Positions 1-10,594 of a stretch of DNA of 64,000 bases are shown piece after piece. The translations under genes and the position numbers were made by a program. The stretch is from Neiella litorisoli (GTDB lineage: Bacteria; Pseudomonadota; Gammaproteobacteria; Enterobacterales; Neiellaceae), in the NCBI RefSeq assembly GCF_014773395.1, contig NZ_JACXAF010000007.1, forward strand, positions 1 to 64,000, read 5' to 3'. How positions within the stretch are numbered: the first letter of the stretch is position 1; every line of letters begins with the position of its first letter. The notes beneath the pieces were generated by a model. That model had not been told where the DNA came from. It did no database searches and saw nothing but the letters and a program-made list of their open reading frames with translations.

Positions 1-59
1 CGGGAAGACAGAATTTACCCTAGATGCGTGAAGCACAAGGCGCGAAAATATCCCAATAA

Positions 60-91
60 GAAAAATGCCAGTCAGCTTAACTGACTGGCAT
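60..91 (-). terminator. Rho-independent terminator of rpoD
   Basis: Seen directly: an 11-bp perfect stem (ATGCCAGTCAG at 65-75 and its complement at 81-91) around a 5-nt loop. On the minus strand it is followed by a run of T (A60-65 region on the plus strand). It lies about 50 nt past the rpoD stop codon, so it most likely ends the rpsU-yqeY-dnaG-rpoD transcript. Confidence 0.85.
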
Positions 92-139
92 TAGGCCATT
101 GGCCGCGTTTTTTATCTTCAGCGATTATCGCTATATCAA

Positions 140-1993
140 TCACTGCTCGTCGAGGAAGCTGCGCAGTAGTTCTGAGCGGCTTGGGTGACGCAGTTTGCGA
201 AGAGCTTTGGCTTCAATCTGACGAATACGCTCACGGGTCACGTCAAACTGCTTACCCACTTCTTCCAAGGTGTGGTCGGTATTCATGTCGATACCGAAAC
301 GCATCCGCAATACTTTCGCTTCACGAGCGGTTAAGCCGGCCAGTACTTCGTTGGTGGCATTTTTCAAACTCTCGGAAGTGGCTGCATCGGCAGGCAACTC
401 AAGCGTTGTGTCCTCAATAAAATCACCCAGATGTGAATCTTCATCATCACCGATTGGCGTTTCCATTGAGATTGGCTCTTTGGCGATCTTCAATACTTTG
501 CGGATTTTGTCTTCCGGCATCAGCATGCGCTCTGCCAATTCTTCCGGTGTAGGCTCGCGACCCATCTCTTGCAGCATCTGACGCGAAATGCGGTTGAGTT
601 TGTTGATGGTTTCGATCATGTGAACCGGAATACGAATGGTACGGGCCTGATCGGCGATCGAACGAGTGATTGCCTGACGGATCCACCAAGTGGCGTAAGT
701 TGAGAACTTATAACCACGGCGATATTCAAACTTGTCCACCGCTTTCATCAAGCCGATGTTACCTTCCTGAATTAAATCAAGGAATTGCAAGCCACGGTTG
801 GTGTACTTCTTGGCGATGGAAATTACCAGACGTAAGTTGGCTTCAACCATTTCTTTCTTGGCGCGGCGAGCTTTCGCTTCACCAATCGACATGCGACGGT
901 TGATGTCTTTAATCACCAGAATTGGCAAGTTTGCTTCTTCTTCAATGGCCGTTAGTTTGCCGATGCAGCGCTCTAGTTCAGGTTTCAGCTCTGCCATTTT
1001 GGCCGAGTAGTCTTTGCCGGCGTTGGCAGCAACTTCAATCCAAGTGCCGTCAGTTTCGTTGTTTGCAAATGCGCTGACAAATGCCTTCTTCGGCATTTTG
1101 GCGTGCTCAACGGTCATTTTCATGATCAAGCGTTCTTGAGTGCGAACGCGATCCATGGTTGAGCGCATTTTCTTAACTAGCAGATCAAACTGCTTTGGTA
1201 CCAAGCGGAATTGCTTGAACAGATCTGAAAGTTCAAGGATTTTAGCTTTAGTGTCAGCATGATCGCGGCCTTTTTCTGCCAGCGTTGCGCGCATGGCATC
1301 AAAGGTATCGCGCAGTGCAGCAAAGTTTTCACGTGCTTCTTCTGGATCTGGACCGGTATCGACTTCTTCCTCGTCCTCATCATCTGAGTCGAGATCTTTG
1401 TCTTCGTCTTCCAGCTCTTCTTCTGATAATTCAGAGCCGACGTGAGTTGCTGTCGGAGCCGCATTACCGTCGTCGTTTGGATCAACAAAGCCAACAATAA
1501 TATCGGTTAAGCGAATTTCTTCTGCTTCAAATTTGTCCCATTGGTCCATCAAATGGGCAACAGTCGCAGGGTACTCAGCGACAGCACTTTGAACTTGGTT
1601 AATGCCTTCTTCAATGCGTTTGGCGATGACGATTTCGCCTTCGCGGGTCAGTAGCTCAACGGTACCCATTTCACGCATGTACATGCGGACTGGATCCGTG
1701 GTGCGACCGAGTTCAGACTCAACACTGGCCAAGGCTTGAGCTGCTGCTTCTGCGGCATCTTCATCTTGATTGCCTTCGGACATGATTAAATCATCGGCGT
1801 CAGGTGCAGATTCAAACACCTTGATGCCCATGTCGTTGATCATGCTGATGATGTCTTCAATCTGATCGGAATCGACAATATCAGCCGGAAGGTGATCATT
1901 GACTTCGGCATAGGTCAAATAACCTTGCTCTTTGCCTTTTTGAACAAGCAGTTTGAGCTGAGATTGTTGAGTTTGCTCCATAGAGTCTTCCAC
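140..1993 (-). CDS. rpoD: RNA polymerase primary sigma factor RpoD (sigma-70)
   Basis: The 617-residue product is the housekeeping sigma factor that directs RNA polymerase to -35/-10 promoters; its length is close to the 613 of E. coli. Visible in order: region 1.1 at the N-terminus, region 1.2 ([11 protein letters not shown], about residue 100), the acidic non-conserved insert rich in E and D (about 190-220), region 2 with the [26 protein letters not shown]-type core-binding segment and the [10 protein letters not shown] melting helix, region 3, and region 4.2 with [18 protein letters not shown] near the C-terminus. It is the last gene of the macromolecular synthesis operon, 88 nt after dnaG, and is followed by a clear terminator. 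Identification is essentially certain. Confidence 0.98.
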   Translation of the reverse strand: MEDSMEQTQQSQLKLLVQKGKEQGYLTYAEVNDHLPADIVDSDQIEDIISMINDMGIKVFESAPDADDLIMSEGNQDEDAAEAAAQALASVESELGRTTDPVRMYMREMGTVELLTREGEIVIAKRIEEGINQVQSAVAEYPATVAHLMDQWDKFEAEEIRLTDIIVGFVDPNDDGNAAPTATHVGSELSEEELEDEDKDLDSDDEDEEEVDTGPDPEEARENFAALRDTFDAMRATLAEKGRDHADTKAKILELSDLFKQFRLVPKQFDLLVKKMRSTMDRVRTQERLIMKMTVEHAKMPKKAFVSAFANNETDGTWIEVAANAGKDYSAKMAELKPELERCIGKLTAIEEEANLPILVIKDINRRMSIGEAKARRAKKEMVEANLRLVISIAKKYTNRGLQFLDLIQEGNIGLMKAVDKFEYRRGYKFSTYATWWIRQAITRSIADQARTIRIPVHMIETINKLNRISRQMLQEMGREPTPEELAERMLMPEDKIRKVLKIAKEPISMETPIGDDEDSHLGDFIEDTTLELPADAATSESLKNATNEVLAGLTAREAKVLRMRFGIDMNTDHTLEEVGKQFDVTRERIRQIEAKALRKLRHPSRSELLRSFLDEQ

Positions 1994-2081
1994 TTAAACA
2001 ATATTGAATTTATGCTGTGCTAGGCGCAGACGTAAGCGAACAATTATACGACGATTTACGCGTTGCGACCAGCCCGTATTT

Positions 2082-3845
2082 CTAATCTTGACTCACTGTC
2101 TTGGGCTTGAGGGCCTGCAGCAGTGTCATGTATTCGTGACGCTCGTCACGTGTCAGCTGGCCTTGCTTTTCTTTTAGCAGCAATTGCTCCATGCGCTGCT
2201 CTAGATACTTATCAATCAAGTAGCTATAGGTATCGAGAAACTCCAACTCGGTGTTTTCATCGCTCACCCCTTCGCGACTTATCGCCGCCAGTTTGGCCAA
2301 GGCATTAAAGGCAGGGTGTTGGCGATAATGCTCCAGCAACTGTCCGGCATGGGCGGCTTTTGAATTGCGCGCAGTCACTAGCAGATCAACAAACAAATCG
2401 ACGCCAGCAATATCTAACTGTGCCAGTTCCGGTTGCGGCTCGACGCTCGAGGCTAACTGGGGCTGCTGCAGTAGCAAGGCGATGGCTTTTCGCACTGGTG
2501 TCATGGTCATTTTTTGCTGTTGACCTTGATTGCCTTGCTGCCGTTGCTGCTGAATGTGTCGGCCTAGCTGTTCTTGGGTCATGCCGACCAGCTGGGCTAA
2601 TTGGTCTTGCATCATGTCAAAGTAGACGCCAGGTGGCAGTTGCTCTAACAGTGGTTTGGCGGCGGCGACCAGTGCGCTTTTACCGGCATCGGAAGCGGCG
2701 TTATGCTCAGCAAGTAGATGATCAAACAACACTTTTGAAAGTGGTGTAGCCTCCGCCAGCAGCTGTTCGAATGCCTCTTTTCCTTGCGCTTGTACTAGGG
2801 TGTCGGGATCTTCGCCGTCGGGTAAAAATACGAAATCTAAGGTCCAGCCATCGCGTAACAGCGGCAATGCATTTTCCAAGGCGCGCCATGCTGCGCCTCG
2901 GCCCGCTTTATCGCCGTCATAACAGCAGGTGACATGACGAGTTTGGCGAAACAGCAGCTGCAAATGTTCTGGCGTGGTTGCAGTGCCTAGCGACGCCACC
3001 GCATAGTCAACGCCATGTTGTGCCAGCGCCACCACATCCATGTAGCCCTCAACGATTAATACCCGGTCGATGTTGCGGTGTGCCTGTTTGATCTCGTACA
3101 GACCATATAATTCCTGGCCTTTATGGAATAACGGTGTTTCGGGCGAGTTGAGGTATTTCGGTTCGCCTTGGTCGAGGACGCGACCACCAAAACCGATCAC
3201 TCGGCCGCGACGATCGCGAATCGGGAACATGATGCGATCACGAAAACGGTCATAACGACGACCATTGTCATTTTCGATCAGCATGCCGAGCTCAACCAGA
3301 GTGCGCTGTTGTTGCTCGCTGGTGCCGAAAGTTTGCAGCACGTTGTCCCATTCCGCTCCGGCGTATCCGATGCCAAATTTCTGCGCAGTTTCACCGGTCA
3401 GTCCGCGCTTTTTCAGGTACTCGACAGCGCTTGGGCCTTGTGCGTGTTGCTTTAGATTTTGCCTATATTGCTTGCTGATTAAGTTCATCAGCTCATATTG
3501 ATCGTTGGCTACCTGCTTGGGTTGTTGCTTGCGTTGGCCGCCAGAGCGCTCTTCGTATTGCACTTCAAGGCCGTGGTCACGGGCCAGCTCTTCGATCGCT
3601 TCGGGAAACTCTAGGCGATCAAATTCCATCAAAAAGCCAATGGCATTACCGTGAGCGCCACAACCGAAACAGTGATAAAACTGCTTGTCAGGAGAGACAC
3701 TAAAAGAAGGTGTTTTTTCGTTATGAAACGGGCAGCAAGCAGAGTAGTTTTTACCGGCTTTTTTTAGCGGGACGCGAGCATCGATCAAGTCGACGATATC
3801 AGTGCGGGCCAGCAAATCGTCAATGAATGATCGGAGAATAGCCAT
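2082..3845 (-). CDS. dnaG: DNA primase DnaG
   Basis: DnaG makes the RNA primers for replication at the fork together with DnaB helicase. The 587-residue product has the N-terminal CHC2 zinc finger ([12 protein letters not shown] followed by FYHCFGCG), the RNA polymerase domain with its TOPRIM signatures ([13 protein letters not shown] and [11 protein letters not shown]), and a Q-rich linker before the helicase-binding C-terminal domain. An in-frame upstream start at 3896 is possible, but the start at 3845 ([19 protein letters not shown]) is chosen because it matches the usual primase N-terminus and has a GAGGTGA ribosome site about 10 nt upstream. The gene sits between yqeY and rpoD as in the canonical operon. 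Confidence 0.97.
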   Translation of the reverse strand: MAILRSFIDDLLARTDIVDLIDARVPLKKAGKNYSACCPFHNEKTPSFSVSPDKQFYHCFGCGAHGNAIGFLMEFDRLEFPEAIEELARDHGLEVQYEERSGGQRKQQPKQVANDQYELMNLISKQYRQNLKQHAQGPSAVEYLKKRGLTGETAQKFGIGYAGAEWDNVLQTFGTSEQQQRTLVELGMLIENDNGRRYDRFRDRIMFPIRDRRGRVIGFGGRVLDQGEPKYLNSPETPLFHKGQELYGLYEIKQAHRNIDRVLIVEGYMDVVALAQHGVDYAVASLGTATTPEHLQLLFRQTRHVTCCYDGDKAGRGAAWRALENALPLLRDGWTLDFVFLPDGEDPDTLVQAQGKEAFEQLLAEATPLSKVLFDHLLAEHNAASDAGKSALVAAAKPLLEQLPPGVYFDMMQDQLAQLVGMTQEQLGRHIQQQRQQGNQGQQQKMTMTPVRKAIALLLQQPQLASSVEPQPELAQLDIAGVDLFVDLLVTARNSKAAHAGQLLEHYRQHPAFNALAKLAAISREGVSDENTELEFLDTYSYLIDKYLEQRMEQLLLKEKQGQLTRDERHEYMTLLQALKPKTVSQD

Positions 3846-3898
3846 GCAGCGTTCGTCACCTCTACCGTTGGAACAACAACCAAATGATAAAGACAAAC

Positions 3899-3924
3899 AA
3901 GCCGCGCTTAAAAAAGCACGGCTT
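3899..3924 (-). terminator. Hairpin between yqeY and dnaG (possible attenuator)
   Basis: Nine-bp arms (AAGCCGCGC at 3899-3907 and GCACGGCTT at 3916-3924, one G-U wobble) enclose an A/T-rich 8-nt loop. It lies about 30 nt past the yqeY stop and 54 nt before the dnaG start. In E. coli a partial terminator before dnaG helps keep primase scarce relative to S21; the position here suggests the same role. The run of T after the stem is weak (GTTTGT), so read-through would be expected. Confidence 0.5.
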
Positions 3925-3955
3925 ATTCGAAAACAGTTTGTAGCTTAGATTCAGC

Positions 3956-4405
3956 TTAGGCGTTGAGCTTAGCGCGAACCTTGCCACTCACCGCGCCCAT
4001 GTCGGCACGGCCTTGAAGTTGAGGCTTGAGTAAACCCATGAGCTTGCCCATATCCTGCATGCCTGCGGCACCGGACTCGGCAATGGCTTGGTCAATGAGA
4101 TCATTAACTTCGCTATCGCTCAGAGGTTGTGGCAGAAATTGTTCAATAGTGCCAATTTCTGCTTTCTCTTTGGACGCTAAATCATCACGTCCAGCAGCCT
4201 CAAATTGCGTCACTGAATCTTTTCGCTGCTTGACCATTTTGGTCAAAATAGCGATGACGTCGTCGTCATTTAATTCAGTGCGCGTGTCGACTTCTTTTTG
4301 TTTGACTTCAGCGAGGATCAAACGCAAAGCACCAAGGCGCGCTTTATCTTTAGCGCGCATGGCATCTTTTTGCTGATCTTTGATCTGAGCAATTAAAGCA
4401 GACAC
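3956..4405 (-). CDS. GatB/YqeY domain-containing protein
   Basis: The 149-residue product is a full-length YqeY family protein, related to the C-terminal tail domain of the GatB amidotransferase subunit; its exact function is not established. Family-typical segments are an N-terminal LIAQIKDQQKDAMRAKDKARLGALRLILAEVK-like helix, VIAILTKMVKQRKDS, and a C-terminal MGKLMGLLKPQLQGRADM segment that may bind tRNA. The start is GTG at 4405. It sits 24 nt downstream of rpsU and ahead of dnaG. This rpsU-yqeY-dnaG-rpoD order is common outside the enterics, which lack yqeY here. Confidence 0.92.
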   Translation of the reverse strand: MSALIAQIKDQQKDAMRAKDKARLGALRLILAEVKQKEVDTRTELNDDDVIAILTKMVKQRKDSVTQFEAAGRDDLASKEKAEIGTIEQFLPQPLSDSEVNDLIDQAIAESGAAGMQDMGKLMGLLKPQLQGRADMGAVSGKVRAKLNA

Positions 4406-4429
4406 GATTTAACGTTCTTCAGTCTGTAA

Positions 4430-4645
4430 TTAGTACAGGCGAATGCGACGCGCGTTTTCGCGAGCCACTTTCTTCTGAGCGCGCTTAACAGCAGCAGCTT
4501 TTTTACGCTTACGCTCAGTGGTTGGTTTCTCGTAAAATTCGCGACGACGAACTTCAGACAGCACGCCAGCCTTTTCACAAGAACGCTTGAAACGACGCAG
4601 CGCTACGTCAAATGGTTCATTTTCACGGACTTTAACAACAGGCAT
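4430..4645 (-). CDS. rpsU: 30S ribosomal protein S21
   Basis: The 71-residue product is the small basic S21 protein of the 30S subunit, which helps base-pairing between mRNA and the 3' end of 16S rRNA. The sequence [19 protein letters not shown] and the Lys/Arg-rich tail ending RRIRLY are diagnostic, and the length is exactly the family norm. It is the first gene of the operon and diverges from tsaD across a 208-bp gap, the same arrangement as in E. coli. Confidence 0.98.
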   Translation of the reverse strand: MPVVKVRENEPFDVALRRFKRSCEKAGVLSEVRRREFYEKPTTERKRKKAAAVKRAQKKVARENARRIRLY

Positions 4646-4853
4646 TAGCCAATCACCTCAAAGGTATGTTCAGTAGTTTATCAATCAAGCCCTCAACCAG
4701 ATAATTGGTTAAAAAGAGAGCTCGGCTAAAAATGGTGCGGCATTGTAATCCGCTCGTTTGGCATTGTAAAGGGCCTTTGCGTCTTTATCCTTCGCAAGCT
4801 AAAATCCGCCTCCGTTTTATGATCTGTAGTCGATAACCACTGAGAGGCACTCC

Positions 4854-5867
4854 ATGCGTGTATTAGGAATCGAGAGTTCTTGCGATGAAACCGGCATTGC
4901 CGTGTATGACGACGAGCAAGGCTTATTAGCGCATCGGATTTATAGCCAGATAAAGTTACATGCAGATTACGGCGGTGTGGTGCCTGAGCTGGCATCTCGC
5001 GATCATGTTCGAAAAGCGATTCCGCTGATCCGCGAAGTCATGGCTGAAGCCGATTGTACGCCTGAGCAAATTGATGGCGTTGCGTATACCGCAGGCCCTG
5101 GTTTGATTGGCGCGTTATTGGTTGGCGCCACCCTTGGCAATAGCTTAGCGTTTGCTTGGGATTGTGCGGCGGTGCCGGTTCATCATATGGAAGGGCATTT
5201 GTTGGCCCCAATGCTTGAACAAGATATTCCCGATTTTCCGTTTGTCGCGTTATTGGTTTCCGGCGGCCATACCATGCTGGTCAAAGTTGAGGGCATTGGT
5301 GAGTATCAGTTGCTCGGTGAATCGATTGATGATGCTGCGGGTGAAGCCTTTGATAAAACCGCTAAATTGCTCGGCTTGGATTATCCAGGCGGAGCAGCCT
5401 TGGCGCAAATGGCGCAAAACGGCACACCGGGGCGTTTTAAGTTGCCCAGGCCAATGACCGACCGGCCGGGACTGGACTTTAGCTTTAGCGGGCTGAAAAC
5501 CCATGCGGCTAACACCATTCGCGATAATGGCGATGATCCACAAACTCACGCCGATATTGCCTATGCCTTTCAGGATGCGGTGATTGATACGCTGATTATT
5601 AAATGCCGCCGAGCGCTCAAGCAAACTGGCCTCAACCGATTGGTGATTGCCGGTGGTGTCAGCGCCAATATCGAATTGCGCCGGCAGCTCGAAGTGGAGT
5701 TAAGCAAGCGTAACGGCAAGGTCTATTACCCGAGGCCGGAGCTCTGTACCGATAATGGTGCAATGATCGCGTATGCTGGCATGCAGCGCTTGAAGGCTGG
5801 GCAAGTAGCTAAAGAAGGGGTTGAAGTCTTCCCGCGTTGGCCGCTAGAGCAATTGCCGCCGGTTTAA
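4854..5867 (+). CDS. tsaD: tRNA N6-adenosine threonylcarbamoyltransferase TsaD
   Basis: TsaD transfers the threonylcarbamoyl group to A37 of ANN-decoding tRNAs with TsaB and TsaE (t6A synthesis). The 337-residue protein has the Kae1/ASKHA fold: the start [14 protein letters not shown], the metal-binding HHMEGH motif with H111 and H115, SGGHTMLVK, and the nucleotide-binding GGVSAN and [11 protein letters not shown] segments. A GAGAGG ribosome site precedes the ATG. It is divergent from rpsU and convergent with plsY, the conserved gammaproteobacterial arrangement. Confidence 0.98.
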   Translation: MRVLGIESSCDETGIAVYDDEQGLLAHRIYSQIKLHADYGGVVPELASRDHVRKAIPLIREVMAEADCTPEQIDGVAYTAGPGLIGALLVGATLGNSLAFAWDCAAVPVHHMEGHLLAPMLEQDIPDFPFVALLVSGGHTMLVKVEGIGEYQLLGESIDDAAGEAFDKTAKLLGLDYPGGAALAQMAQNGTPGRFKLPRPMTDRPGLDFSFSGLKTHAANTIRDNGDDPQTHADIAYAFQDAVIDTLIIKCRRALKQTGLNRLVIAGGVSANIELRRQLEVELSKRNGKVYYPRPELCTDNGAMIAYAGMQRLKAGQVAKEGVEVFPRWPLEQLPPV

Positions 5868-5882
5868 TTGCGCCAACAGACC

Positions 5883-6524
5883 CTAGTCTGAGGACGATTG
5901 CTTGTTCCGCTTGCGTTGGGTTTTATCCAGAATATGCGGCTCAGTGCCGTTGATCAGGCGACCAATGTTCGCTCGGTGGCGAACAATCATCAGGGCGCTA
6001 AGCATGGCCACGGCGATGGTATATTCGGGCTTTAGCCAATAAGCGTACAATGGCGCCAACACCACGGTCACTAGGGAGGCAAGTGACGAATAGCGGCCAA
6101 TCAATGCCGTGACTATCCAAGTCCCCAGTAACAAGCCGGTCATGTCCCAGCCAATCGGGCCAATCGAACCCAGAGCGGTAGCAACCGCTTTGCCGCCCTG
6201 AAAACCAAAAAACACCGGATACATGTGGCCAAGGCAAGCGGCAATCGCGATTAAGCCCAAACTAAATGGCGGTAACCCCAAGAAGTAGCTGCCATAAACC
6301 GGCAGTGTTCCTTTTAAAATGTCGAATAGCAGTGTGGCAACCGCTGGCGCCGTCCCCCCAATTCGTAACACATTGGTCGCACCGGGGTTTTTCGACCCTT
6401 TGGTTCTGGGGTCGGGCAAACCACAAACGCGACAGATTAGCACCGCACTGCTGATCGAGCCGAAAAGGTATGCGGCTGTGACCATGAGTCCGGTGAATAA
6501 AGTGATTGTCAGCGTTTGATCCAT
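5883..6524 (-). CDS. plsY: Glycerol-3-phosphate acyltransferase PlsY
   Basis: PlsY is an inner-membrane enzyme that acylates glycerol-3-phosphate using acyl-phosphate, the first step of phospholipid synthesis. The 213-residue product has about five hydrophobic segments and the family motifs [11 protein letters not shown] near residue 22, [17 protein letters not shown] (about 38-54, glycerol-3-phosphate site), a [21 protein letters not shown] loop, and a C-terminal [15 protein letters not shown]. It ends 15 nt from the tsaD stop (convergent) and diverges from folB over 107 nt. Confidence 0.97.
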   Translation of the reverse strand: MDQTLTITLFTGLMVTAAYLFGSISSAVLICRVCGLPDPRTKGSKNPGATNVLRIGGTAPAVATLLFDILKGTLPVYGSYFLGLPPFSLGLIAIAACLGHMYPVFFGFQGGKAVATALGSIGPIGWDMTGLLLGTWIVTALIGRYSSLASLVTVVLAPLYAYWLKPEYTIAVAMLSALMIVRHRANIGRLINGTEPHILDKTQRKRNKQSSSD

Positions 6525-6631
6525 TACGTATCTGAGGTATATTCGGGCGCAGTTAGGGGACGTAGCCTACAACGCTAGCATGGCTAGCCCTATCCGACCA
6601 GCCGATTTATCTAACCGACGAGCTCCAAGTT

Positions 6632-6988
6632 TTGACCGACACAGTGTTTATTCAAAGCCTGAGCGTGGACACCGTGATAGGTGTTTACGATTGGGAAAAA
6701 ACGATTCAACAAAATCTGCTGTTTGATATCGAAATGACAACCGATATTGCCGCTGCTGCTGCTTCGGATGATTTGGCCGATACCCTCGATTACGAAGCTG
6801 TGTCGAATCGAATCATTGATCATGTGACACATGCTCGGGTTGAGCTATTGGAAACACTGATAGAGCAAGTGGCACAAATCATTATCGGCGAATTTGGTGT
6901 GCAACAGGTGACCTTAACAGTACACAAGCCGGGCGCGGTGAAAGCGGCTCAATCCGTTGGTTTACGTATTGTCCGCCGAGCAGCTTAA
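6632..6988 (+). CDS. folB: Dihydroneopterin aldolase FolB
   Basis: FolB cleaves 7,8-dihydroneopterin to 6-hydroxymethyl-dihydropterin in folate synthesis. The 118-residue length and the segments DTVIGVYDWEKTIQQNLLFDIEM, the Lys of VHKPGAV and a LVxDT-like DTLDYEAVSNRI are typical. The best start is TTG at 6632, giving MTDTVFIQSLSV aligned with the usual FolB N-terminus; an in-frame GTG four codons later is the alternative. folK follows after 3 nt, so the two consecutive folate enzymes are co-transcribed. Confidence 0.95.
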   Translation: MTDTVFIQSLSVDTVIGVYDWEKTIQQNLLFDIEMTTDIAAAAASDDLADTLDYEAVSNRIIDHVTHARVELLETLIEQVAQIIIGEFGVQQVTLTVHKPGAVKAAQSVGLRIVRRAA

Positions 6989-6991
6989 AAC

Positions 6992-7477
6992 ATGGCTCAG
7001 GTTTACATCAGCGTTGGCAGCAATATTAACCGCACGGCAAATATTCGCGCGGCACGACAAGCATTGCTGGTTGAATTCGGTGCCTTAGTGGTGTCGCGGG
7101 TATATGAAAGCGAGGCGGTCGGTTTTGATGGCCCCGCTTTTTATAACTTGGTCATCGGCTTACAAACCGAACAGACACCGCAGCAGGTGGCGCAACGACT
7201 AAAAGCCATTGAATTGGACAATGGCCGCTGCAAAACCGCGGCGAAGTTTAGTAATCGCACCCTTGATTTAGATTTGTTGCTGTATGACGATGTGATTTGT
7301 GATGATGGCGTGCAAATTCCTCGTCATGAAATCACTGAAAATGCATTTGTGCTGTGGCCGCTGGCAGAAGTGGCGCCGCAGTTGTGCCACCCGAAGACAC
7401 AACAGAGTTATCAGGATATGTGGGCCAACTACCCACACCAACAAAATTTGAAGCCAATACCATTCGATTGGTGTTAA
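6992..7477 (+). CDS. folK: 6-hydroxymethyl-7,8-dihydropterin pyrophosphokinase FolK
   Basis: FolK transfers pyrophosphate from ATP to the FolB product. The 161-residue protein carries the HPPK signature: an N-terminal VYISVGSNINRTANIRAAR, a central SEAVGFDGPAFYNLVI, and the metal- and ATP-binding NRTLDLDLLLYDD with IPRHEITENAFVLWPLAEV. It starts 3 nt after folB, and uppP follows after 26 nt, so the three may form one transcript. Confidence 0.96.
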   Translation: MAQVYISVGSNINRTANIRAARQALLVEFGALVVSRVYESEAVGFDGPAFYNLVIGLQTEQTPQQVAQRLKAIELDNGRCKTAAKFSNRTLDLDLLLYDDVICDDGVQIPRHEITENAFVLWPLAEVAPQLCHPKTQQSYQDMWANYPHQQNLKPIPFDWC

Positions 7478-7503
7478 TTCGCAGTCAATAACAAGGATGT
7501 CCG

Positions 7504-8307
7504 ATGTCGGTATTCGAAGCCATTTTGCTGGCCCTTATTCAGGGGCTTACCGAATTCCTACCCATTTCAAGTTCAGCTCACTTGATTTTACCGTCACAGC
7601 TGTTTGGCTGGGATGATCAAGGGTTGGCTTTTGATGTTGCCGTGCATGCTGGCTCATTGATTGCCGTGGTGGGCTATTTCCGTCATGAGGTTAAAAGCCT
7701 CTTCTTAGCGTGGTTGCAATCGTTGCGCGGCCACCATAATGGCGAGTCTCGGCTAGCTTGGAGCGTTATGCTGGCGACTGTGCCGGCGGTGATCTTTGGG
7801 CTTTGTTGCTCTTCGTTAATTGAAGGTTATTTACGCTCAATCTGGGTCATTGCCACCACCACACTGCTATTTGCGCCGCTGTTGTGGTGGTCAGATAAAT
7901 TCTGCAAAGGCGATCGTGATGAATACAGTGTGGGTTGGCGGCAGGCGGTGATTTTGGGTTTGGCGCAAGCACTAGCCTTAATCCCCGGTACCAGCCGCTC
8001 CGGTATTACCATTACGGCGGCCTTGATGCTGGGGCTGACGCGTCAGGCTGCTGCTCGTTATAGCTTCTTAATGTCGATTCCGGTGATTGTGCTAGCAACA
8101 GGCAACCGCACCATGGCGCTGGCGAGCTCATCAGAGTCTGCAGACTGGGGCATCTTACTGCTCGGTGCATTTCTCGCTGCAGTCAGTGCTTATCTTTGTA
8201 TTCACTTCTTTCTTAAACTGATTGATCGCATCGGCATGACGCCGTTCGTGATTTACCGAGCTTTGCTGGGGATCGGTTTGTTTGCTTTTGGCTGGTCACA
8301 ACTATAA
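7504..8307 (+). CDS. uppP: Undecaprenyl-diphosphate phosphatase UppP (BacA)
   Basis: UppP recycles the undecaprenyl lipid carrier for peptidoglycan and other envelope polymers and can confer bacitracin tolerance. The 267-residue membrane protein has the two family motifs: [20 protein letters not shown] near the N-terminus and [22 protein letters not shown] in the middle, with several hydrophobic helices. Linkage with folB, plsY and cca is as in E. coli. Confidence 0.98.
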   Translation: MSVFEAILLALIQGLTEFLPISSSAHLILPSQLFGWDDQGLAFDVAVHAGSLIAVVGYFRHEVKSLFLAWLQSLRGHHNGESRLAWSVMLATVPAVIFGLCCSSLIEGYLRSIWVIATTTLLFAPLLWWSDKFCKGDRDEYSVGWRQAVILGLAQALALIPGTSRSGITITAALMLGLTRQAAARYSFLMSIPVIVLATGNRTMALASSSESADWGILLLGAFLAAVSAYLCIHFFLKLIDRIGMTPFVIYRALLGIGLFAFGWSQL

Positions 8308-8329
8308 CTGGCAGCAATGCCACTCCGAT

Positions 8330-9208
8330 TCAACTGGCTAGCGCTTTGGGAGTGGCATTGAAGTGGCGCTTAAACTCACGGCTAAACTGCGACGGGCTGC
8401 TGTAGCCAACCATTAATGCGGCATCGTTGGCTCGTTTGCCCTCATTGACAATCAATTCCTTGGCTTTCATCAAGCGAACCTTCTTTAAATACTGCAACGG
8501 CGACTCCAGCGTCACTTGCCGGAACGAACGGTGAAATGCCGAAACACTCATATTGGCACTGGCCGCTAGATCATCGACCGTGAGGTTCTCCGCGTAGGTT
8601 TGATGAATCCGATTGAGCACTCTGGCAATCCGCGCGTAGTGGCCGTCATGTTGGGCCAAGTCAAACAACACATGACCCTTGGGGCCAATCAGGATGTAGT
8701 AGATGATTTCGGCGACAATGGCCGAGCCGATAATATGCGCTTCGACTTCCGACTGCAGCGCGATCAACAGCCGTTTGACGGCATCCGCCATCCGCTCATC
8801 CAGTTGTACCGAATGCAGTCCTAGATCCGGGTTGCAGCGCTCCGAATTACACTGATAGCCGTGTCGGATCAATTGATCGACTTGTTGGTGAAGTAGTGAC
8901 GGCTCGACATCAATGTTTAGCCCAAGCAGAGGCTTGTCGTCGATTGCAAAGGCTTCACATTCCAATGGCATTGGTACGCCGAGCACCAAATAATCGCCCG
9001 GACCATAGTTAACGTGTTGATCAGCCAGATGAATGGTTTTGCGGCCTTGAGCCAGAATGATGATGCCCGATTGATACAACAAGGGCTGACGTTCGCAGCC
9101 GACACTGGAACGATAAAACCGAACACCGGGAATTGTCGTATCGATAATACCTTCACGACTGTTTAGCCCGTGTTGATCGACGTAAGTTTGCATCAGTTGA
9201 CTGAACAT
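8330..9208 (-). CDS. AraC-family regulator, YqhC-like
   Basis: The 292-residue product has an AraC_N-type sensing domain (about residues 20-180) and a C-terminal double helix-turn-helix (about 195-290) with AASANMSVSAFHRSFRQVT and a PSQFSREFKRHFNATPK ending typical of AraC/XylS proteins. It is divergent from a YqhD-type alcohol dehydrogenase over 162 bp, the arrangement of E. coli yqhC-yqhD, where YqhC activates yqhD in response to aldehydes. By that analogy it probably responds to reactive aldehydes; the inducer is not visible in the sequence. Confidence 0.85.
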   Translation of the reverse strand: MFSQLMQTYVDQHGLNSREGIIDTTIPGVRFYRSSVGCERQPLLYQSGIIILAQGRKTIHLADQHVNYGPGDYLVLGVPMPLECEAFAIDDKPLLGLNIDVEPSLLHQQVDQLIRHGYQCNSERCNPDLGLHSVQLDERMADAVKRLLIALQSEVEAHIIGSAIVAEIIYYILIGPKGHVLFDLAQHDGHYARIARVLNRIHQTYAENLTVDDLAASANMSVSAFHRSFRQVTLESPLQYLKKVRLMKAKELIVNEGKRANDAALMVGYSSPSQFSREFKRHFNATPKALAS

Positions 9209-9370
9209 TGGCTGACCTTCACTGCCCTAATGCGAGCTAGTAAACCTGTTTTGATAGAAATAGGCAATAAAAATCGATTAATGACGGTTATTAACTATCT
9301 TGATTGGGATTATTATGCTTTTCGAAAATCGCCGACTAACCTTGTTCAATACTTTTAAAAGAGGCTGAGA

Positions 9371-10519
9371 ATGAAATTTTCATACGTAAATCACACCCAA
9401 ATTCATTTTGGTCAAGGCCAAATTCAAGCCATCGCCGATGCGATCCCTGCAACCAGCAAGGTGCTGGTCATTTATGGCGGGGGCTCTATTAAGCGTAATG
9501 GCGTTTATGACCAAGTGGTCGAAACGCTCAGCCAGCATCAGTGGACCGAGTTTTCCGGCGTAGAACCGAACCCAACCAAAGAAACCATGGATAAAGCCAT
9601 TGCCATCATCAAAGAGCAAGGCATCGATTTTATTCTGGCTGTGGGCGGCGGTTCGGTTATTGACGGCTCGAAGTTCGCCGCAGCCGCGGCAAAATATGAT
9701 GGCGACAGCTGGGACATTATGACCGGCAAGCATCAGGTCACTGAGGCATTGCCGCTTGGCTGCGTGCTAACGCTACCGGCCACAGGCTCTGAATCGAACT
9801 CTGGAGCGGTGGTCACTAAAGCAGAGACTCACGACAAACTGCCGTTTTTGTCGCCTGCGGTTCAGCCCCAGTTTGCGGTGCTTGATCCGGATGTCATGAA
9901 GACATTGCCAGAGCGTCAGTTGGTCAATGGTATTGTTGATGCGTGGGTACATATTTGCGAGCAGTACCTAACATCTCCTGCCGGCGCCATGGTGCAAGAC
10001 GGTTATGCCGAAGCCTTGCTGAAAAACTTACGAGTACTGGCTGGTCAGTTTGACCAACGTGACAACGATCAGTGGCGGGCCAACCTAATGTGGACTGCCA
10101 ACCAAGCGCTCAACGGCCTGATTGGAGCTGGTGTTGCTCAGGACTGGGCAACTCATATGATCGGCCACGAATTAACGGCGCTGTATGGTGTTGACCATGC
10201 CCGCTCACTAGCGATTGTTCAGCCATCATTGCTGCGCAATCAAATGAAGTATAAGCAAGCCAAACTGGAGCAGTTGGGGCGTAATGTGTTCGGCCTCAGT
10301 GGTGATGATGTGGCAGAGCAAACCATTGTTGAAATGGAGCTGTTCTATCACAGCTTGCAAGTCGCAACGCAATTGACCGAGCACCAGACCGACAAGGCTA
10401 GCGCAATTGATGCGATTATTGCTCAGTTAGAAAGCCACGGCATGCTTGAGTTGGGCGAAAACCAAGCGATTACCTTAAAAGAAAGTCGTGAAATTTTAGA
10501 AATGGCCGTTGCCGATTAA
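9371..10519 (+). CDS. yqhD: Iron-type alcohol dehydrogenase / aldehyde reductase, YqhD-like
   Basis: The 382-residue product is a group III (iron-containing superfamily) alcohol dehydrogenase, most like the NADPH-dependent aldehyde reductase YqhD that detoxifies short aldehydes. Visible motifs: the nucleotide loop VGGGSVIDGSKF (about 98-109), TGSESNSGAVV, and metal ligands in VDAWVHICEQY (Asp and His), GHELTALYGVDHARSLAI (two His). An AGAGG ribosome site precedes the ATG. The divergent YqhC-like regulator supports the assignment; the physiological substrate is inferred. Confidence 0.9.
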   Translation: MKFSYVNHTQIHFGQGQIQAIADAIPATSKVLVIYGGGSIKRNGVYDQVVETLSQHQWTEFSGVEPNPTKETMDKAIAIIKEQGIDFILAVGGGSVIDGSKFAAAAAKYDGDSWDIMTGKHQVTEALPLGCVLTLPATGSESNSGAVVTKAETHDKLPFLSPAVQPQFAVLDPDVMKTLPERQLVNGIVDAWVHICEQYLTSPAGAMVQDGYAEALLKNLRVLAGQFDQRDNDQWRANLMWTANQALNGLIGAGVAQDWATHMIGHELTALYGVDHARSLAIVQPSLLRNQMKYKQAKLEQLGRNVFGLSGDDVAEQTIVEMELFYHSLQVATQLTEHQTDKASAIDAIIAQLESHGMLELGENQAITLKESREILEMAVAD

Positions 10520-10553
10520 TTGAACTGATTTGGCTGTTGCTAAGCGATAGCCT

Positions 10554-10590
10554 AAAAAGCCGCAGTGGCGTGATGCCCTGCGGCTTTTTT
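10554..10590 (+). terminator. Bidirectional terminator after yqhD
   Basis: A 10-bp stem (AAAAGCCGCA at 10555-10564 with its complement at 10579-10588) encloses a 14-nt loop and is flanked by A and T runs, so it can work in both directions. It lies 35 nt after yqhD and immediately past the end of the small minus-strand gene at 10595. Confidence 0.85.
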
Positions 10591-10594
10591 ATTT

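Noticed and set aside
3845-3896. Longer N-terminus for dnaG
   Set aside because: The additional 17 residues do not look like primase, and a good ribosome site lies before the start at 3845.
4726-4995. An 89-residue frame overlapping the rpsU-tsaD gap and antisense to the tsaD start
   Set aside because: No ribosome site, and its 3' half covers the divergent promoter region.
8316-8359. 11-bp perfect inverted repeat AATGCCACTCC / GGAGTGGCATT between uppP and the AraC gene, considered as a terminator
   Set aside because: The loop is 22 nt, one arm lies inside the AraC coding region, and there is no T run on either side.
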